DNA of 64,000 nt from Siphonobacter curvatus (GTDB lineage Bacteria; Bacteroidota; Bacteroidia; Cytophagales; Spirosomataceae), in assembly GCF_002943425.1 (NCBI RefSeq), contig NZ_PTRA01000001.1, positions 3,534,001 through 3,598,000 on the forward strand. Reading direction: 5' to 3'. The translations under genes and the position numbers were made by a program. Shown here one piece after another: positions 42,662-52,132 of this stretch; within the stretch, counting starts at the first letter, position 1; each line of letters opens with the position of its first letter. A model generated the notes under the pieces. It had not been told where the DNA came from, did no database searches, and saw only the letters and a list, made by a program, of their open reading frames with translations.

Positions 42662-43087
42662 TTAGCTCTGCACGCGAATCGTTCGGGAATCGTCGGGGTT
42701 AGGGATGATGGACACCAATAAAGCATCGGGGGGCCACAGGTTCGGAATCAACGAGGGCCATTCTACAAAACAGTACGCACCTGAATCAAAATACTCTTCT
42801 ACGCCCAAATCCAAGGCTTCAATTTCTGACTTAATCCGATAGAAATCAAAGTGGTACACCGTTTCACCCGCTTGGGTGACATATTCATTTACTAAGGCGA
42901 AGGTCGGGCTCTGTACGGTCTGGCTTACGCCCAGTACCCCGCACAACGCTTTGATAAAGGTGGTTTTGCCCGCTCCCATCTCGCCCTCAAATAGCCACAC
43001 GGTACGCTCCTTCCCATACGCCAGCACCTGACGGGCCGTTTCTGAAAGTTCTGAAAGCGAAGGACAATGAAATTCCTGGGTTTGCAT
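42662..43087 (-). CDS. tsaE: tRNA t6A synthesis ATPase TsaE
   Basis: A 141-residue P-loop protein that assists the TsaB/TsaD complex in adding threonylcarbamoyl to A37 of ANN-decoding tRNAs. Walker A is GEMGAGKTTFIK, the switch block is SPTFALVNEY, and the C-terminal family motif appears as HFDFYRIKSEIEALDLGVEEY followed by FVEWPS. Length is normal. tsaD is in the same window at 51132. It lies in a minus-strand run with the cysteine-cluster gene (upstream) and the ABC exporter (downstream). Confidence 0.95.
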   Translation of the reverse strand: MQTQEFHCPSLSELSETARQVLAYGKERTVWLFEGEMGAGKTTFIKALCGVLGVSQTVQSPTFALVNEYVTQAGETVYHFDFYRIKSEIEALDLGVEEYFDSGAYCFVEWPSLIPNLWPPDALLVSIIPNPDDSRTIRVQS

Positions 43088-43103
43088 GATGGGTAAAAGG
43101 GCC

Positions 43104-43565
43104 TCAGGCCGGTACTAGGTGCTGTAAACGATCAACGATGGTGGCTACGGCCGGACAAATCGTAGTATTTGCTAACGTCAGATCCAGAATCTGAACCATT
43201 CGCCGTCGGTCGGTATGGGGGTATTCCCGACAGGCTTTGGGGCGTACTTCGTAAATTGAACAGTAGTTATCGCTGCCTAGAAAGGTACAGGGCGAACTAT
43301 TGAGTACGTAATGCCGATCTTCATCCAGGTGTAAATACCGGTCAATCAAATCCGATGGGCGGATCCGCAGGTGTTTGGCGATGCGTTCAATATCCGTATC
43401 CGTAAAAATGGGACTGGTCGTCTTGCAGCAATTGGCACAGGCCAGACAATCGACTTCCTCAAAAACTTCTTCGTGCAATTGCTCAAAAGCTTCGTCTAAT
43501 TTTTTAGGTTTACGGGCCTTGAGCCGATTTAAATACCGCTTATGTTCCGCGTAACGCTCATTCAT
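43104..43565 (-). CDS. YkgJ-type cysteine-cluster protein
   Basis: A 153-residue protein of the CxxCxxCC zinc/iron-chelate-binding family (UPF0153/YkgJ). Metal ligands visible are CLACANCCKTTSPIF near residue 38 and CTFLGSDNYCSIYEVRPKACREYPH near 93. The basic N-terminus (HKRYLNRLKARKPKKLDEA) precedes the metal site. The 17-base gap to tsaE suggests an operon. The bound metal and role are unproven for the family. Confidence 0.87.
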   Translation of the reverse strand: MNERYAEHKRYLNRLKARKPKKLDEAFEQLHEEVFEEVDCLACANCCKTTSPIFTDTDIERIAKHLRIRPSDLIDRYLHLDEDRHYVLNSSPCTFLGSDNYCSIYEVRPKACREYPHTDRRRMVQILDLTLANTTICPAVATIVDRLQHLVPA

Positions 43566-43582
43566 TGTACAAAAATAATAGA

Positions 43583-43707
43583 TTAGTTTTCAGTTTATTG
43601 TTTTCGGTTTACAGTTATTCTTTGAAAATCAGTGGCTCCTTTTCCCCAGGCCCGGGGGTATGCTTTTACTAACTGAACACTGTAGACCGAAAACTGACCA
43701 CTTACTG
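43583..43707. repeat. Degenerate GTTTTC-type inverted repeat (family A, copy 2)
   Basis: The left arm 43583-43620 (TTAGTTTTCAGT, then GTTTTCGGTTTACAGT) mirrors the right arm 43668-43707, whose reverse complement reads GTCAGTTTTCGGTCTACAGT. A GC-rich centre (CCCCAGGCCCGGGGG, 43644-43658) forms the tip. It fills the divergent gap between the cysteine-cluster and Gfo/Idh genes. Confidence 0.55.
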
Positions 43708-43709
43708 CC

Positions 43710-44753
43710 ATGATTCGTACTGCTCTTGCTGGTTTCGGAGATTCTGCTCATTATCTCCATGCCCCCTTTATTCTGGCCAATCCCGCCTTTCAACTCACGC
43801 ACGTCTTCGAACGTTCCAAAAACCGGGCAGCGGAGGTCTATCCTTTTTTGCAGACGGTACGTACGTTTGAAGCTCTGCTGGAAAATCCGGAGATCGATCT
43901 GATCATCATCAATACGCCCAACGATACTCACGCGGATTATACCCGAAAAGCGTTGCAGGCGGGCAAACACGTCGTCGTAGAAAAGCCCTTCACCCCTACG
44001 GTAGAAGAAGCCGAGGAACTGATTGAGCTGGCTCAGCAGCAAAACCGGGTCTTGAGCGTATACCATAACCGTCGCTGGGACAGTGATTTCCGTACGGTCC
44101 AACAAGTACTGGAATCCGGCGAACTGGGCGAAGTGCATACTTACGAGGCTCACTTCGACCGGTACAAGCCCGTTTTAAATCCAAAAGCCTGGAAAGAAAC
44201 CGCTTCGGCTGGTAGTGGAACCTTGTATGACTTGGGCTCGCACATTCTCGATCAGGTTCTGCTACTGTTCGGTCGTCCGCAATCGGTATGGGCCAACATC
44301 TGGACCCAGCGGGAAGGCTCCCAAATTGATGATGCTTTTGATTTACACTTGAATTACGGTCGGTTACGGGTACGCTTACGTTCGAGTCTGCTCGTTCGCG
44401 AACCTGCCCCCCGCTATACCGTGCACGGCACCCTGGGTAGCTTTCTTAAACCCGGTATTGATATTCAGGAAGATCAATTGAAGGCGGGTGAAATCATGCC
44501 CGGCCATCCTAATTTTGGCGTAGAACCCGAATCGCTCTGGGGCGTGCTGCATACGGATGTGGATGGACAGAGTATTTCCCGTAAAATGGAAAGCTTACCC
44601 GGCGACTGGGGCATTTTCTACCAGAACGTAGCGGACGCCATTACCGATGATGCCGAATTATTTGTGAAACCCCAGCAAATGGTTACGCAGTTGAAAGTCA
44701 TCGAAGCGGCTTTTCAAAGTACGCAAACGGGCCAGACGATACACTTATCCTAA
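43710..44753 (+). CDS. Gfo/Idh/MocA family NAD(P)-dependent oxidoreductase
   Basis: A 347-residue dehydrogenase acting on a sugar, sugar acid or related polyol. The N-terminal Rossmann domain starts MIRTALAGFGDSAHYLHAPF (GxGxxx variant) and contains IINTPNDTHADYTRKAL and the EKPFTPT motif with catalytic Lys near residue 92. The C-terminal domain has GSGTLYDLGSHILDQ, whose Asp-x-x-x-His pair (DLGSH) is the usual active-site element. Resembles the YdgJ-like subgroup. Monocistronic, with a terminator following. Confidence 0.92.
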   Translation: MIRTALAGFGDSAHYLHAPFILANPAFQLTHVFERSKNRAAEVYPFLQTVRTFEALLENPEIDLIIINTPNDTHADYTRKALQAGKHVVVEKPFTPTVEEAEELIELAQQQNRVLSVYHNRRWDSDFRTVQQVLESGELGEVHTYEAHFDRYKPVLNPKAWKETASAGSGTLYDLGSHILDQVLLLFGRPQSVWANIWTQREGSQIDDAFDLHLNYGRLRVRLRSSLLVREPAPRYTVHGTLGSFLKPGIDIQEDQLKAGEIMPGHPNFGVEPESLWGVLHTDVDGQSISRKMESLPGDWGIFYQNVADAITDDAELFVKPQQMVTQLKVIEAAFQSTQTGQTIHLS

Positions 44754-44763
44754 ATTTTATTCC

Positions 44764-44797
44764 CTTCCCGAAAGTGCTGACTTTCGGGAAGTTACTT
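44764..44797 (+). terminator. Terminator after the Gfo/Idh gene
   Basis: CTTCCCGAAAGT and ACTTTCGGGAAG form a perfect 12-bp stem around GCTG, followed by TTACTTTT. Confidence 0.9.
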
Positions 44798-44908
44798 TTC
44801 TTTAGCGTAATCTTTACGCAGATTCATACATCAATTAATGACTTTTTAAGGAATTCCCAGCACCATTTCGCACTGCGAATAGTTATACTTATATCGTGAA
44901 ATGGAGTT

Positions 44909-46138
44909 ATGGAAACAGTTCATACTGAGAATATTTCAATTCGTACCCACTCATTATCCAATCTTTGGCGTACGGCTGAGCGTGGCGGTTATCCGGCAGC
45001 CTTGTGGCGATTACCGCGAGCTTCAGAAAAACAGCTGATTATTGATTTATCGAGCGAAGACCGTCGTCTGAAAGCCGATCTGGAAGAATTGCCTGCTGGT
45101 TTTGCCATCAGTCCTTTTCTAAATCCGGAAGGCGAGCAGACGCGTTTTTTGCGGGCTGATCTTTACTTTTCGTTTGATGCGGAAGAAACCCTGATTGCCG
45201 AAGAAATCACTGCATCGGCGGATTTCTGGCGTATTCAGGCGTTTGAAGATGATGCCGACGATGATTCCGAAGACGTACCCGAGTATCACCTGAAACCCAT
45301 TCCAATGGACGGAAATGCGGGTTCGGAACGGGAGAAATTTGAGGAAGCCGTTCGGCAGGCTGTTACGGAAATGAAGCTCGGAGCTTTTCAGAAGGTCGTC
45401 CTTTCCCGGCGTAAATGGGTGGAATTACCCGCCCGTTTTGATCACGTAGCTGCCTTTCATCGGCTTTGCGAAACCTATCCTAATGCGTTTATTTCGCTCG
45501 TTTCCTTACCGGAGTCGGGTTGCGTCTGGTTGGGAGCAACGCCCGAGGTACTCGTCAGTCAGGATCATCAAGGTATGTTTCGAACGATGTCGCTGGCGGG
45601 TACACAATCCGCAACGGATGCTCAGCAACAGCCTGTTTCCCTGGAACATGCCCGATGGTCGGACAAGGAGATTGAAGAACACGCGTTGGTGAGTCGGTAT
45701 ATCATCGAGTGTTTCAAGAAAATTCGCTTGCGGGAATACCAGGAAAGTGGCCCCAAAACGGTCAAAGCCGGAAACCTCCTGCACCTGCGTACGGATTTTC
45801 AGGTAGATACCCAGGCTGTTAATTTTCCGCAGCTGGGCACGGTCATGCTGGATCTGCTGCATCCCACTTCAGCGGTTTGTGGTACGCCGAAATCCTCGGC
45901 CCTTCGCTTCATCGAACATTACGAGAACTACGACCGAAGCTATTACAGTGGCTTCCTCGGTCCGATTAATATTCACAACGAATCCCATTTGTTCGTCAAC
46001 TTACGAACCATGCAGATGGAAGGAGATCAGGCCGTTTTGTACGCCGGAGCCGGTATTACGGAAAACTCAATTCCGGAACAGGAATGGCACGAAACCGAAA
46101 TGAAATGCCAGACCTTACTCGCCGCCCTGGCCTTGTAA
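44909..46138 (+). CDS. menF: Isochorismate synthase (chorismate-binding enzyme)
   Basis: A 409-residue member of the chorismate-utilising family; the first committed enzyme of menaquinone synthesis. The C-terminal catalytic domain (about 145-405) has KVVLSRRKWVELP, SLAGTQSA, HPTSAVCGTPKS, and ends LYAGAGITENSIPEQEWHETEMKCQTLL, matching MenF/EntC isochorismate synthases rather than TrpE/PabB. The N-terminal 140 residues are poorly conserved. No other men genes are within the window. Entirely cytosolic, Mg-dependent. Confidence 0.9.
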   Translation: METVHTENISIRTHSLSNLWRTAERGGYPAALWRLPRASEKQLIIDLSSEDRRLKADLEELPAGFAISPFLNPEGEQTRFLRADLYFSFDAEETLIAEEITASADFWRIQAFEDDADDDSEDVPEYHLKPIPMDGNAGSEREKFEEAVRQAVTEMKLGAFQKVVLSRRKWVELPARFDHVAAFHRLCETYPNAFISLVSLPESGCVWLGATPEVLVSQDHQGMFRTMSLAGTQSATDAQQQPVSLEHARWSDKEIEEHALVSRYIIECFKKIRLREYQESGPKTVKAGNLLHLRTDFQVDTQAVNFPQLGTVMLDLLHPTSAVCGTPKSSALRFIEHYENYDRSYYSGFLGPINIHNESHLFVNLRTMQMEGDQAVLYAGAGITENSIPEQEWHETEMKCQTLLAALAL

Positions 46139-46153
46139 GTACCTTACGATTTT

Positions 46154-46195
46154 AACGCAAAGCGGCCCGAACCAAAGTTCGGGCCGCTTTGCGTT
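46154..46195. terminator. Bidirectional terminator (19-bp perfect stem)
   Basis: AACGCAAAGCGGCCCGAAC (46154-46172) pairs perfectly with 46177-46195 around CAAA. It separates the convergent menF and tamB genes and abuts the tamB stop. Confidence 0.92.
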
Positions 46196-49100
46196 TCAGG
46201 GCTTATAGGCTTCCGTCGTACGGGCGGGTTGCCGAGTAGTATCGGGTCGGGTCGTATCCGTTGGAGTAACGGCGGACGGTGTTACTTTTTTCTTCGGGAA
46301 GAAATAGTTGAAGCTTTTCGTATACAATACACTTCCCCCTACCGTCGGCGTATTCTGGTTGATGGTGCTTTGCAGGAATGTGTTTTGCGGGAAACGGCTA
46401 AAGGCTTTCAGTCGCCAGCGGGCGTCGGGCGTTACGGTCCATTCGGCGGCCCAGTCACCAATCAGGTTCGCATTTTGTGTACTGTACACCGATGAAAAGC
46501 CCCCGTCCCGACTAATCGTCAATCCATTCCCGAAATTATACGATACGCGAGCCCGAAGCTGATCGGCCAGGTTTTGATTCGAGCCAATCACGTTCACGGT
46601 ATTGATATCCACTTCCACGCCATTAGCCACTTTGGAAAGGATGTCACTCAGCACGCTGGTACCCGTTTCCGCCAGCAAATTCAGTACATTAATATCGCGG
46701 AAGGCCTGCGAGTTTTGCGGGATCAGTCGCCCCGAAAACAGGATACTACTCACCTGATTGTTTAGCTCCTGCTCATCATTGGCAATGCGGGCTTCAAAAG
46801 CCTGTACTGAACCGGAGAACTGCGGTTCTAGGGGATACTCTTTAATTTTCAACCCAAAGCCTACATTTGGCTTCATGAGCCGATCTTTCAAACTAATCGT
46901 CACCTCCACCGGATATGCCCGCCGGGCCTGAGCCGAAGCGGTCTGATCATTGCTCAGGTTCATGATGGGCGTTAGTGAGGTGAGCTTCGTATACGAAGCT
47001 TTGACGTCCACGTATGCTTCATAGGGATCGCCGTACCAGCTAATGCGACTGTTGGGCTGAATGGCAAATTCCTTGGAAACCAAGGCTTCGTATTTGTAAT
47101 AGTACTTGCCTTTTTCCAGCTCATACGTCCCCCGCATGGCGAATTCGCCTTTCGTATCCACTTCCAGATTCAGGTTACTGTGTCCGTAAGCCTCCAGCCG
47201 GTCCCCCGTTCTACGATCAAGTAGCAGAATACATTTGGCATCGGGTGTAATGTTGAAATTGAAGTCCATTCGAATGCCCGAACGCATCCGACGCTTCAGG
47301 CTCAGATCCTCTTCGACTTTTTTCTTGATGGCCAGATTCACAAACTGAATGTAATCCGTATTGCTCACCTCCGAAGCATTATCAATCGGAATCGTAATTT
47401 CGGTACCGGGCCGGGTGGTTGCGTTAGATTTAACAATCAAATTATCCAGTGAACCCACACTTTCCACGCTCACATCACCCGTTACGTAGGCTTTGCCGTA
47501 GAAGAGTTTATTATCCTTGCTGGTCGTATTGAGTACCTTGAAGTTTTTCAGGCTTGCTTTCAAATCCAGGGCATAACTACCATTACCACCCGAATACATG
47601 CCCAGCCGGATCTTACCCGTATTGCCTTCTTCATCGCTTACGCCCATCTGGGCCTGAATTTCACCCCCCCGGAAACGAATCGTATCGGAGAACGCCAGTC
47701 GTACACCCAGATAATCAAAGCGAAGTTGCCCGCGTTTTACGTCTACCAGGCCCCCTAGCTTCGGATCACGGGGCGTACCGCGAATCAGTAATTTACCGCT
47801 GGCCTGCCCTTTGATTTCTGAGAAAAGGTCTTCCGTAAACGGTTCAAAAATCTGTAAATCGGTCCGGTTCAACGTTGCAACAAGGTCAAGCGAATTTTCA
47901 TCCTCTTCGGGAGCGTACGTTCCTTTTACGTTCAGAATCGGGTTATTCATCCGATCAACGCCCATGTTGATATTCACCCGCTGATTGGTACGGTCCCACT
48001 GCGACGAAGCCGTTACGTTGCCAATCAGAAAACCTTTGTAGACGAGTTCATCTACGTTCAGGTTACCGTCCAGATTAATGTTTTCGTAGGCATCCCGCAT
48101 GGATAATTCTCCATTGAGCGTCCCTTTCACGTTTACCTGTAAAATCGGTTGGAGCGTAGCCAGGTTAAAGTCCTGGGCCTTGAGGGAAAGGGTTTGTAGT
48201 GGATCCTTGGAAACCAGGCCGTTAATGGCAATTGACTGCTCCACATTGCGGAAGGTCAGATCATTGACCTGAATAGTTGAACCCGTCAGCCGAATCCGGT
48301 TCTCTGTATTCACGTTCCAGTCCTGATCCAGAATCCGGACCCGGGAGCGGCGAAAATGCAGGTCGGTCCCTTCCGGACGGAAAAAAATATCCCCGTTCAG
48401 GTTAAGCCGGTTGGTACTTTGCTGCTGCCGAAGGCGGCTGGTGAAGGCAATGTGATCTTTTTCCCAGGAAGCTTCGACCTGTAAATCTTCCGTTGGAGCC
48501 GCCGAGTAGATTTGCTGCTGTTGGGACGTAATGACCGCCGAAGCCAGTACGTCGTTCTGAGTGGCGTATTTGGACGTGTTGAGGTCTACTTCGGAGTGGT
48601 AGAACTTATATCTCTCCACGAGTAAGGTATCAACTTTGGCATTGAATGAGAATACCGACGTCGCTCCCATCGTAAAGGCTCCTTCTACCCGCGTATTTGG
48701 CGAAAGATAGCCGCCGGGATACAGAAAAGCCATCAGCGGCCGAGCGTCTTTAAAGTCAACGGAGTAATCCAGACTGTAGCGGTCGATGATGGACGACTTT
48801 TTGGCTTTGCGGCGGTAATAGTCCTGCCGGGTGGAGTCCAGTTCTGTGAAGTAAATTTTGTACTCTTCGACTAGATTGGGTAAGTCTTTCAGGGCTTGCG
48901 ACAGGGCAAAGGGGCCTTCGACGGTGGCATTCAGAATATCCGTTTGCAGGGAGATATACCGACTGCTTACGGGCTTGGGTACGAATAGATACAGCGTATC
49001 AATGAGCAGGTTGCGATCGCCTTCTTCGAGCATCCGAGTCAGATACGTATTTTTCAGGCGGGCGACGCCGTACATCTGATCCAGCTCAAGCCCCGTCCAG

Positions 49101-50989
49101 ACCACGTGTACTTCCGATTGTAACCGCATATCTTCTTCGGATACCCCCAGCGGATGCAACATGGCCCGGCTGATGGTTCCGTCAATATCGAAGTAGTTGC
49201 GTTTCTGACGCAGGTCGGCTTTCCCTTCCAGATCGAATACTAGATTAGTATCCTTCATGGCTACTTTTCCCTCAAACAACCCAAGTTGCAAGGCTCCGTC
49301 CACGCGGATATTTCGGTAGTTATACCCTTGAAATCCGAACTGTTTTACGTCCGTATTAAGCTTGACCGTGGCCGTTTCTTTGTCGAATCCGGCCCCTTCA
49401 ATCTGTCCCTTTAAATCAATTGTTTGTAGCAGTTTGGGATCTTTGATCAGATCTCCCAGAGCAAAATCAACGAGTTCGATATTTCCTTTGTACGTTGAAT
49501 TTTCGATGGCATCGGCAATCTTCATACTCAGATCCGGCACGACCGTACCGAGCCCGGTTTTCAGGGTTCCCTTCGCCCGAAAATCATTGTAGCGGCCCGC
49601 AAAAAGTCCCTGATAATCCAGCGTACCAAACTCTCTAATGGTTTCTTCGGCGGTTTTCCCCGTATACTGGGCCAAATCCTGAGCGTTCGTTACAAACTGA
49701 CTCAGGCGAAAATCCATATCTGACGTCTCAAAGTCGGGTAAGCCTTTAAAGGCAAACGTACCCGCCGCCCGACTTTGCTTGCCGTAACGCAGGTCAGTAG
49801 CGTTGAAAACAAAATCTCGAACGGTTCCATCGAAGTGTCCCGACGCCTGCCAACGGTCGTTAAACTGGTATAAGGAGGAGGCAAAGCGGGCCAGGTCATT
49901 GGCATAAACGACGCTTTGATTGAGATCGGCAATGATGCGTACCTTCTCGTTAAAGTCGCCTAAATCCCGGCTTCTTTTGTACCGGAATTCGATATGTTTA
50001 CGCAGCGTCGAACGATTGACGTGTACGAGCAGATTTTCAAACCGCATCTGCTGAGCGGAGAAAAAGAACTTCGTATCAAACTGGTGAATCCGCAACTGAG
50101 CGACGCGGTCAATCCCCCGTAAGTGCGTAATGTCGGCAGCAATGGTATCCGCAAAAACCAGAAAGTTTTTAACGTTACCGTTGAGTTCATGAATGACAAA
50201 GTGATTGTAATCAAAGGTGCCTTTTCGTTTAAAAGGCTCTTTGCGAGGGTCATCGTAGTGAAACTCCCCTGCTTCCACCAAACCTTCCCCAATGGTGAAC
50301 GGAATCACTTTGGGAGGGCCTTTCCGGGGCGTTTTAGGAGCCGTAAGCCGGTCAATGGCATTGATGAAGCCGTCGATATTCAAATCTCCGTTGGGTTGTA
50401 CAACCAATCGTACGTCGGGGCCAACCAGTTTGACCTGATCGAGGTGGATGTTGGTGCTAGCCGAATCAATGAGTTTAAATAAGGCCAGATTCACTTCCAA
50501 CCGCTTGACGTTAATCATGGGTTTACGAAGCGTATCTGGAATGGAAACCTGTTCCAGAATGAGATTATCGGGAAAACGATAATTCACGCGACCAATCCGA
50601 ACCGGATAATGCGTTTGCTCGTAAAACCAATCGGTAACGTATCGCGTCAGCTTGGTTTGAATGACCGGAATGCGTAAAAACGCCATCAGGCTAATCGTAA
50701 ACCCAAACATCAAGGTGATTAAAATGGTCGCGTTACGAACGATAAGCGGGGATTCCCGGGCGATATGAAACAAAACCCAGTCGCGTATCCGGGGAAAGAA
50801 GATCAGTACGAGTACCCCAATGACCAATAAGGGTAAGCCAAACAGGAGTAGTTTTTCTTCCAGACTTTCCTGCTGGGCATCCGTGAACGTCACCCAGGAA
50901 AATCGAACCGCTATCGCTAACCCGATGAAAGCTACCAACGCCAGGGTTAGCAGGGTTCGAAGGGTGAAACGTAGGAGCGATCGCATCAT
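46196..50989 (-). CDS. tamB: Translocation and assembly module protein TamB (DUF490/AsmA-like)
   Basis: A giant, 1597-residue inner-membrane-anchored protein that spans the periplasm. The N-terminus has a membrane helix (LLRFTLRTLLTLALVAFIGLAIA) and a second hydrophobic segment around 60-115. A long beta-rich body of AsmA/TamB-like repeats follows, then the DUF490 domain (about 1150-1560) with YSTQNANLIGDWAAEW and a Pro/Thr-rich tail. In E. coli TamB partners with the Omp85 protein TamA; wider work implicates it in phospholipid transport to the outer membrane. ATG 50989 is preferred; TTG 51004 is possible. The Omp85 gene at 7121 is a candidate partner class, but distant. Confidence 0.92.
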   Translation of the reverse strand: MMRSLLRFTLRTLLTLALVAFIGLAIAVRFSWVTFTDAQQESLEEKLLLFGLPLLVIGVLVLIFFPRIRDWVLFHIARESPLIVRNATILITLMFGFTISLMAFLRIPVIQTKLTRYVTDWFYEQTHYPVRIGRVNYRFPDNLILEQVSIPDTLRKPMINVKRLEVNLALFKLIDSASTNIHLDQVKLVGPDVRLVVQPNGDLNIDGFINAIDRLTAPKTPRKGPPKVIPFTIGEGLVEAGEFHYDDPRKEPFKRKGTFDYNHFVIHELNGNVKNFLVFADTIAADITHLRGIDRVAQLRIHQFDTKFFFSAQQMRFENLLVHVNRSTLRKHIEFRYKRSRDLGDFNEKVRIIADLNQSVVYANDLARFASSLYQFNDRWQASGHFDGTVRDFVFNATDLRYGKQSRAAGTFAFKGLPDFETSDMDFRLSQFVTNAQDLAQYTGKTAEETIREFGTLDYQGLFAGRYNDFRAKGTLKTGLGTVVPDLSMKIADAIENSTYKGNIELVDFALGDLIKDPKLLQTIDLKGQIEGAGFDKETATVKLNTDVKQFGFQGYNYRNIRVDGALQLGLFEGKVAMKDTNLVFDLEGKADLRQKRNYFDIDGTISRAMLHPLGVSEEDMRLQSEVHVVWTGLELDQMYGVARLKNTYLTRMLEEGDRNLLIDTLYLFVPKPVSSRYISLQTDILNATVEGPFALSQALKDLPNLVEEYKIYFTELDSTRQDYYRRKAKKSSIIDRYSLDYSVDFKDARPLMAFLYPGGYLSPNTRVEGAFTMGATSVFSFNAKVDTLLVERYKFYHSEVDLNTSKYATQNDVLASAVITSQQQQIYSAAPTEDLQVEASWEKDHIAFTSRLRQQQSTNRLNLNGDIFFRPEGTDLHFRRSRVRILDQDWNVNTENRIRLTGSTIQVNDLTFRNVEQSIAINGLVSKDPLQTLSLKAQDFNLATLQPILQVNVKGTLNGELSMRDAYENINLDGNLNVDELVYKGFLIGNVTASSQWDRTNQRVNINMGVDRMNNPILNVKGTYAPEEDENSLDLVATLNRTDLQIFEPFTEDLFSEIKGQASGKLLIRGTPRDPKLGGLVDVKRGQLRFDYLGVRLAFSDTIRFRGGEIQAQMGVSDEEGNTGKIRLGMYSGGNGSYALDLKASLKNFKVLNTTSKDNKLFYGKAYVTGDVSVESVGSLDNLIVKSNATTRPGTEITIPIDNASEVSNTDYIQFVNLAIKKKVEEDLSLKRRMRSGIRMDFNFNITPDAKCILLLDRRTGDRLEAYGHSNLNLEVDTKGEFAMRGTYELEKGKYYYKYEALVSKEFAIQPNSRISWYGDPYEAYVDVKASYTKLTSLTPIMNLSNDQTASAQARRAYPVEVTISLKDRLMKPNVGFGLKIKEYPLEPQFSGSVQAFEARIANDEQELNNQVSSILFSGRLIPQNSQAFRDINVLNLLAETGTSVLSDILSKVANGVEVDINTVNVIGSNQNLADQLRARVSYNFGNGLTISRDGGFSSVYSTQNANLIGDWAAEWTVTPDARWRLKAFSRFPQNTFLQSTINQNTPTVGGSVLYTKSFNYFFPKKKVTPSAVTPTDTTRPDTTRQPARTTEAYKP

Positions 50990-51062
50990 GAGAGAACGGT
51001 ACAAAAAACTATGGTTATTCAGGGATCACGTGACAAAACCTGTCATTTGAACGTTTCTCCCG

Positions 51063-51070
51063 TACTTTTG
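51063..51070 (+). promoter_or_regulatory. Minus-7 box (TACTTTTG) for tsaD
   Basis: TAnnTTTG match 61 bases before the tsaD ATG. A TTTG occurs 13 bases upstream, closer than the usual spacing, so minus-33 assignment is uncertain. Confidence 0.4.
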
Positions 51071-51131
51071 TTGACTAAATACTCATTTAAAATTACAAAC
51101 CAGCCCGCTCGTTTGGGTTGTTTCGCTAGCT

Positions 51132-52130
51132 ATGGTCTTACTCGCCATTGAATCTTCCTGCGATGAAAGTTCAGCTGCCGTACTGATTGATGGTCAGATT
51201 CGTTCGAACGTCGTTGCTACGCAATTAATTCATCAGCAATACGGCGGTGTAGTACCGGAGTTGGCTTCACGGGCTCACCAGCAACACATTGTCTCAGTCG
51301 TAGCCGAAGCCCTAACGCGGGCCGAAGTTACAAAAAATGACCTGAACGTCATTGCTTTTACCCGTGGTCCGGGATTACTGGGTGCCCTTTTAGTAGGCAC
51401 CTCCTTTGCCAAATCACTGGCTCTGGGGTTGAACATTCCGCTGGTCGACGTGCATCACATGCAGGCCCACGTACTGGCTCATTTCCTGCAGGACCCGCAC
51501 CCTTCGTTCCCCTTTTTGTGTCTAACCGTATCAGGTGGACATACGCAGATTGTACTGGTTCGGGACTACCTGGACATGGAAGTCATCGGCGAAACTCAGG
51601 ATGATGCCGTTGGTGAAGCCTTCGACAAAACGGCAAAATTGCTGAATCTGCCCTACCCCGGCGGCCCTTTGATTGACAAATACGCTCAAACGGGTAATCC
51701 TGACCGCTTTGCTTTACCCGACGTAGATACACCCGGCCTGAATTATTCTTTCTCGGGTATCAAAACGGCCATCCTGTATTTTCTTAGGAAAGAAACAGCT
51801 CAGAATCCGAACTTCATCGAAGAAAACCTGCCTGACATTTGTGCCTCCGTTCAAGCCACACTCATTCGAATCTTACTGACCAAACTGAAACGGGCCGCCC
51901 GCGAAACCGGCATTAAGGAAATTGCCATTGCCGGTGGCGTTTCGGCGAACTCGGGTTTACGCAGGGAATTGCAGCAAACGGGAGAGAAACTCGGCTGGAA
52001 CGTGTACATTCCTAATTTCGAGTACTGCACCGATAATGCGGCCATGATTGGAATGGCTGGGCATTATAAGGCATTACGGGGCGAGTTCTGCCCGCAGACC
52101 GTCTCACCGCTTCCCCGGATGGAATGGTAA
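51132..52130 (+). CDS. tsaD: tRNA N6-adenosine threonylcarbamoyltransferase TsaD
   Basis: The catalytic ASKHA-fold subunit that transfers threonylcarbamoyl from TC-AMP to tRNA A37. The 332-residue protein opens VLLAIESSCDESSAAVL (phosphate-1 loop). The metal-binding pair is in VDVHHMQAHVLAHF near 110, TRGPGLLGALLVG lies near 78, and VSGGHTQIVLV near 136. Later blocks are GEAFDKTAKLL, YPGGP and IAGGVSANSGLRREL, and CTDNAAMIGMAG lies near the C-terminus. It works with TsaE, encoded at 42662. Convergent with the ArsC-like gene, two bases apart. Confidence 0.97.
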   Translation: MVLLAIESSCDESSAAVLIDGQIRSNVVATQLIHQQYGGVVPELASRAHQQHIVSVVAEALTRAEVTKNDLNVIAFTRGPGLLGALLVGTSFAKSLALGLNIPLVDVHHMQAHVLAHFLQDPHPSFPFLCLTVSGGHTQIVLVRDYLDMEVIGETQDDAVGEAFDKTAKLLNLPYPGGPLIDKYAQTGNPDRFALPDVDTPGLNYSFSGIKTAILYFLRKETAQNPNFIEENLPDICASVQATLIRILLTKLKRAARETGIKEIAIAGGVSANSGLRRELQQTGEKLGWNVYIPNFEYCTDNAAMIGMAGHYKALRGEFCPQTVSPLPRMEW

Positions 52131-52132
52131 AC

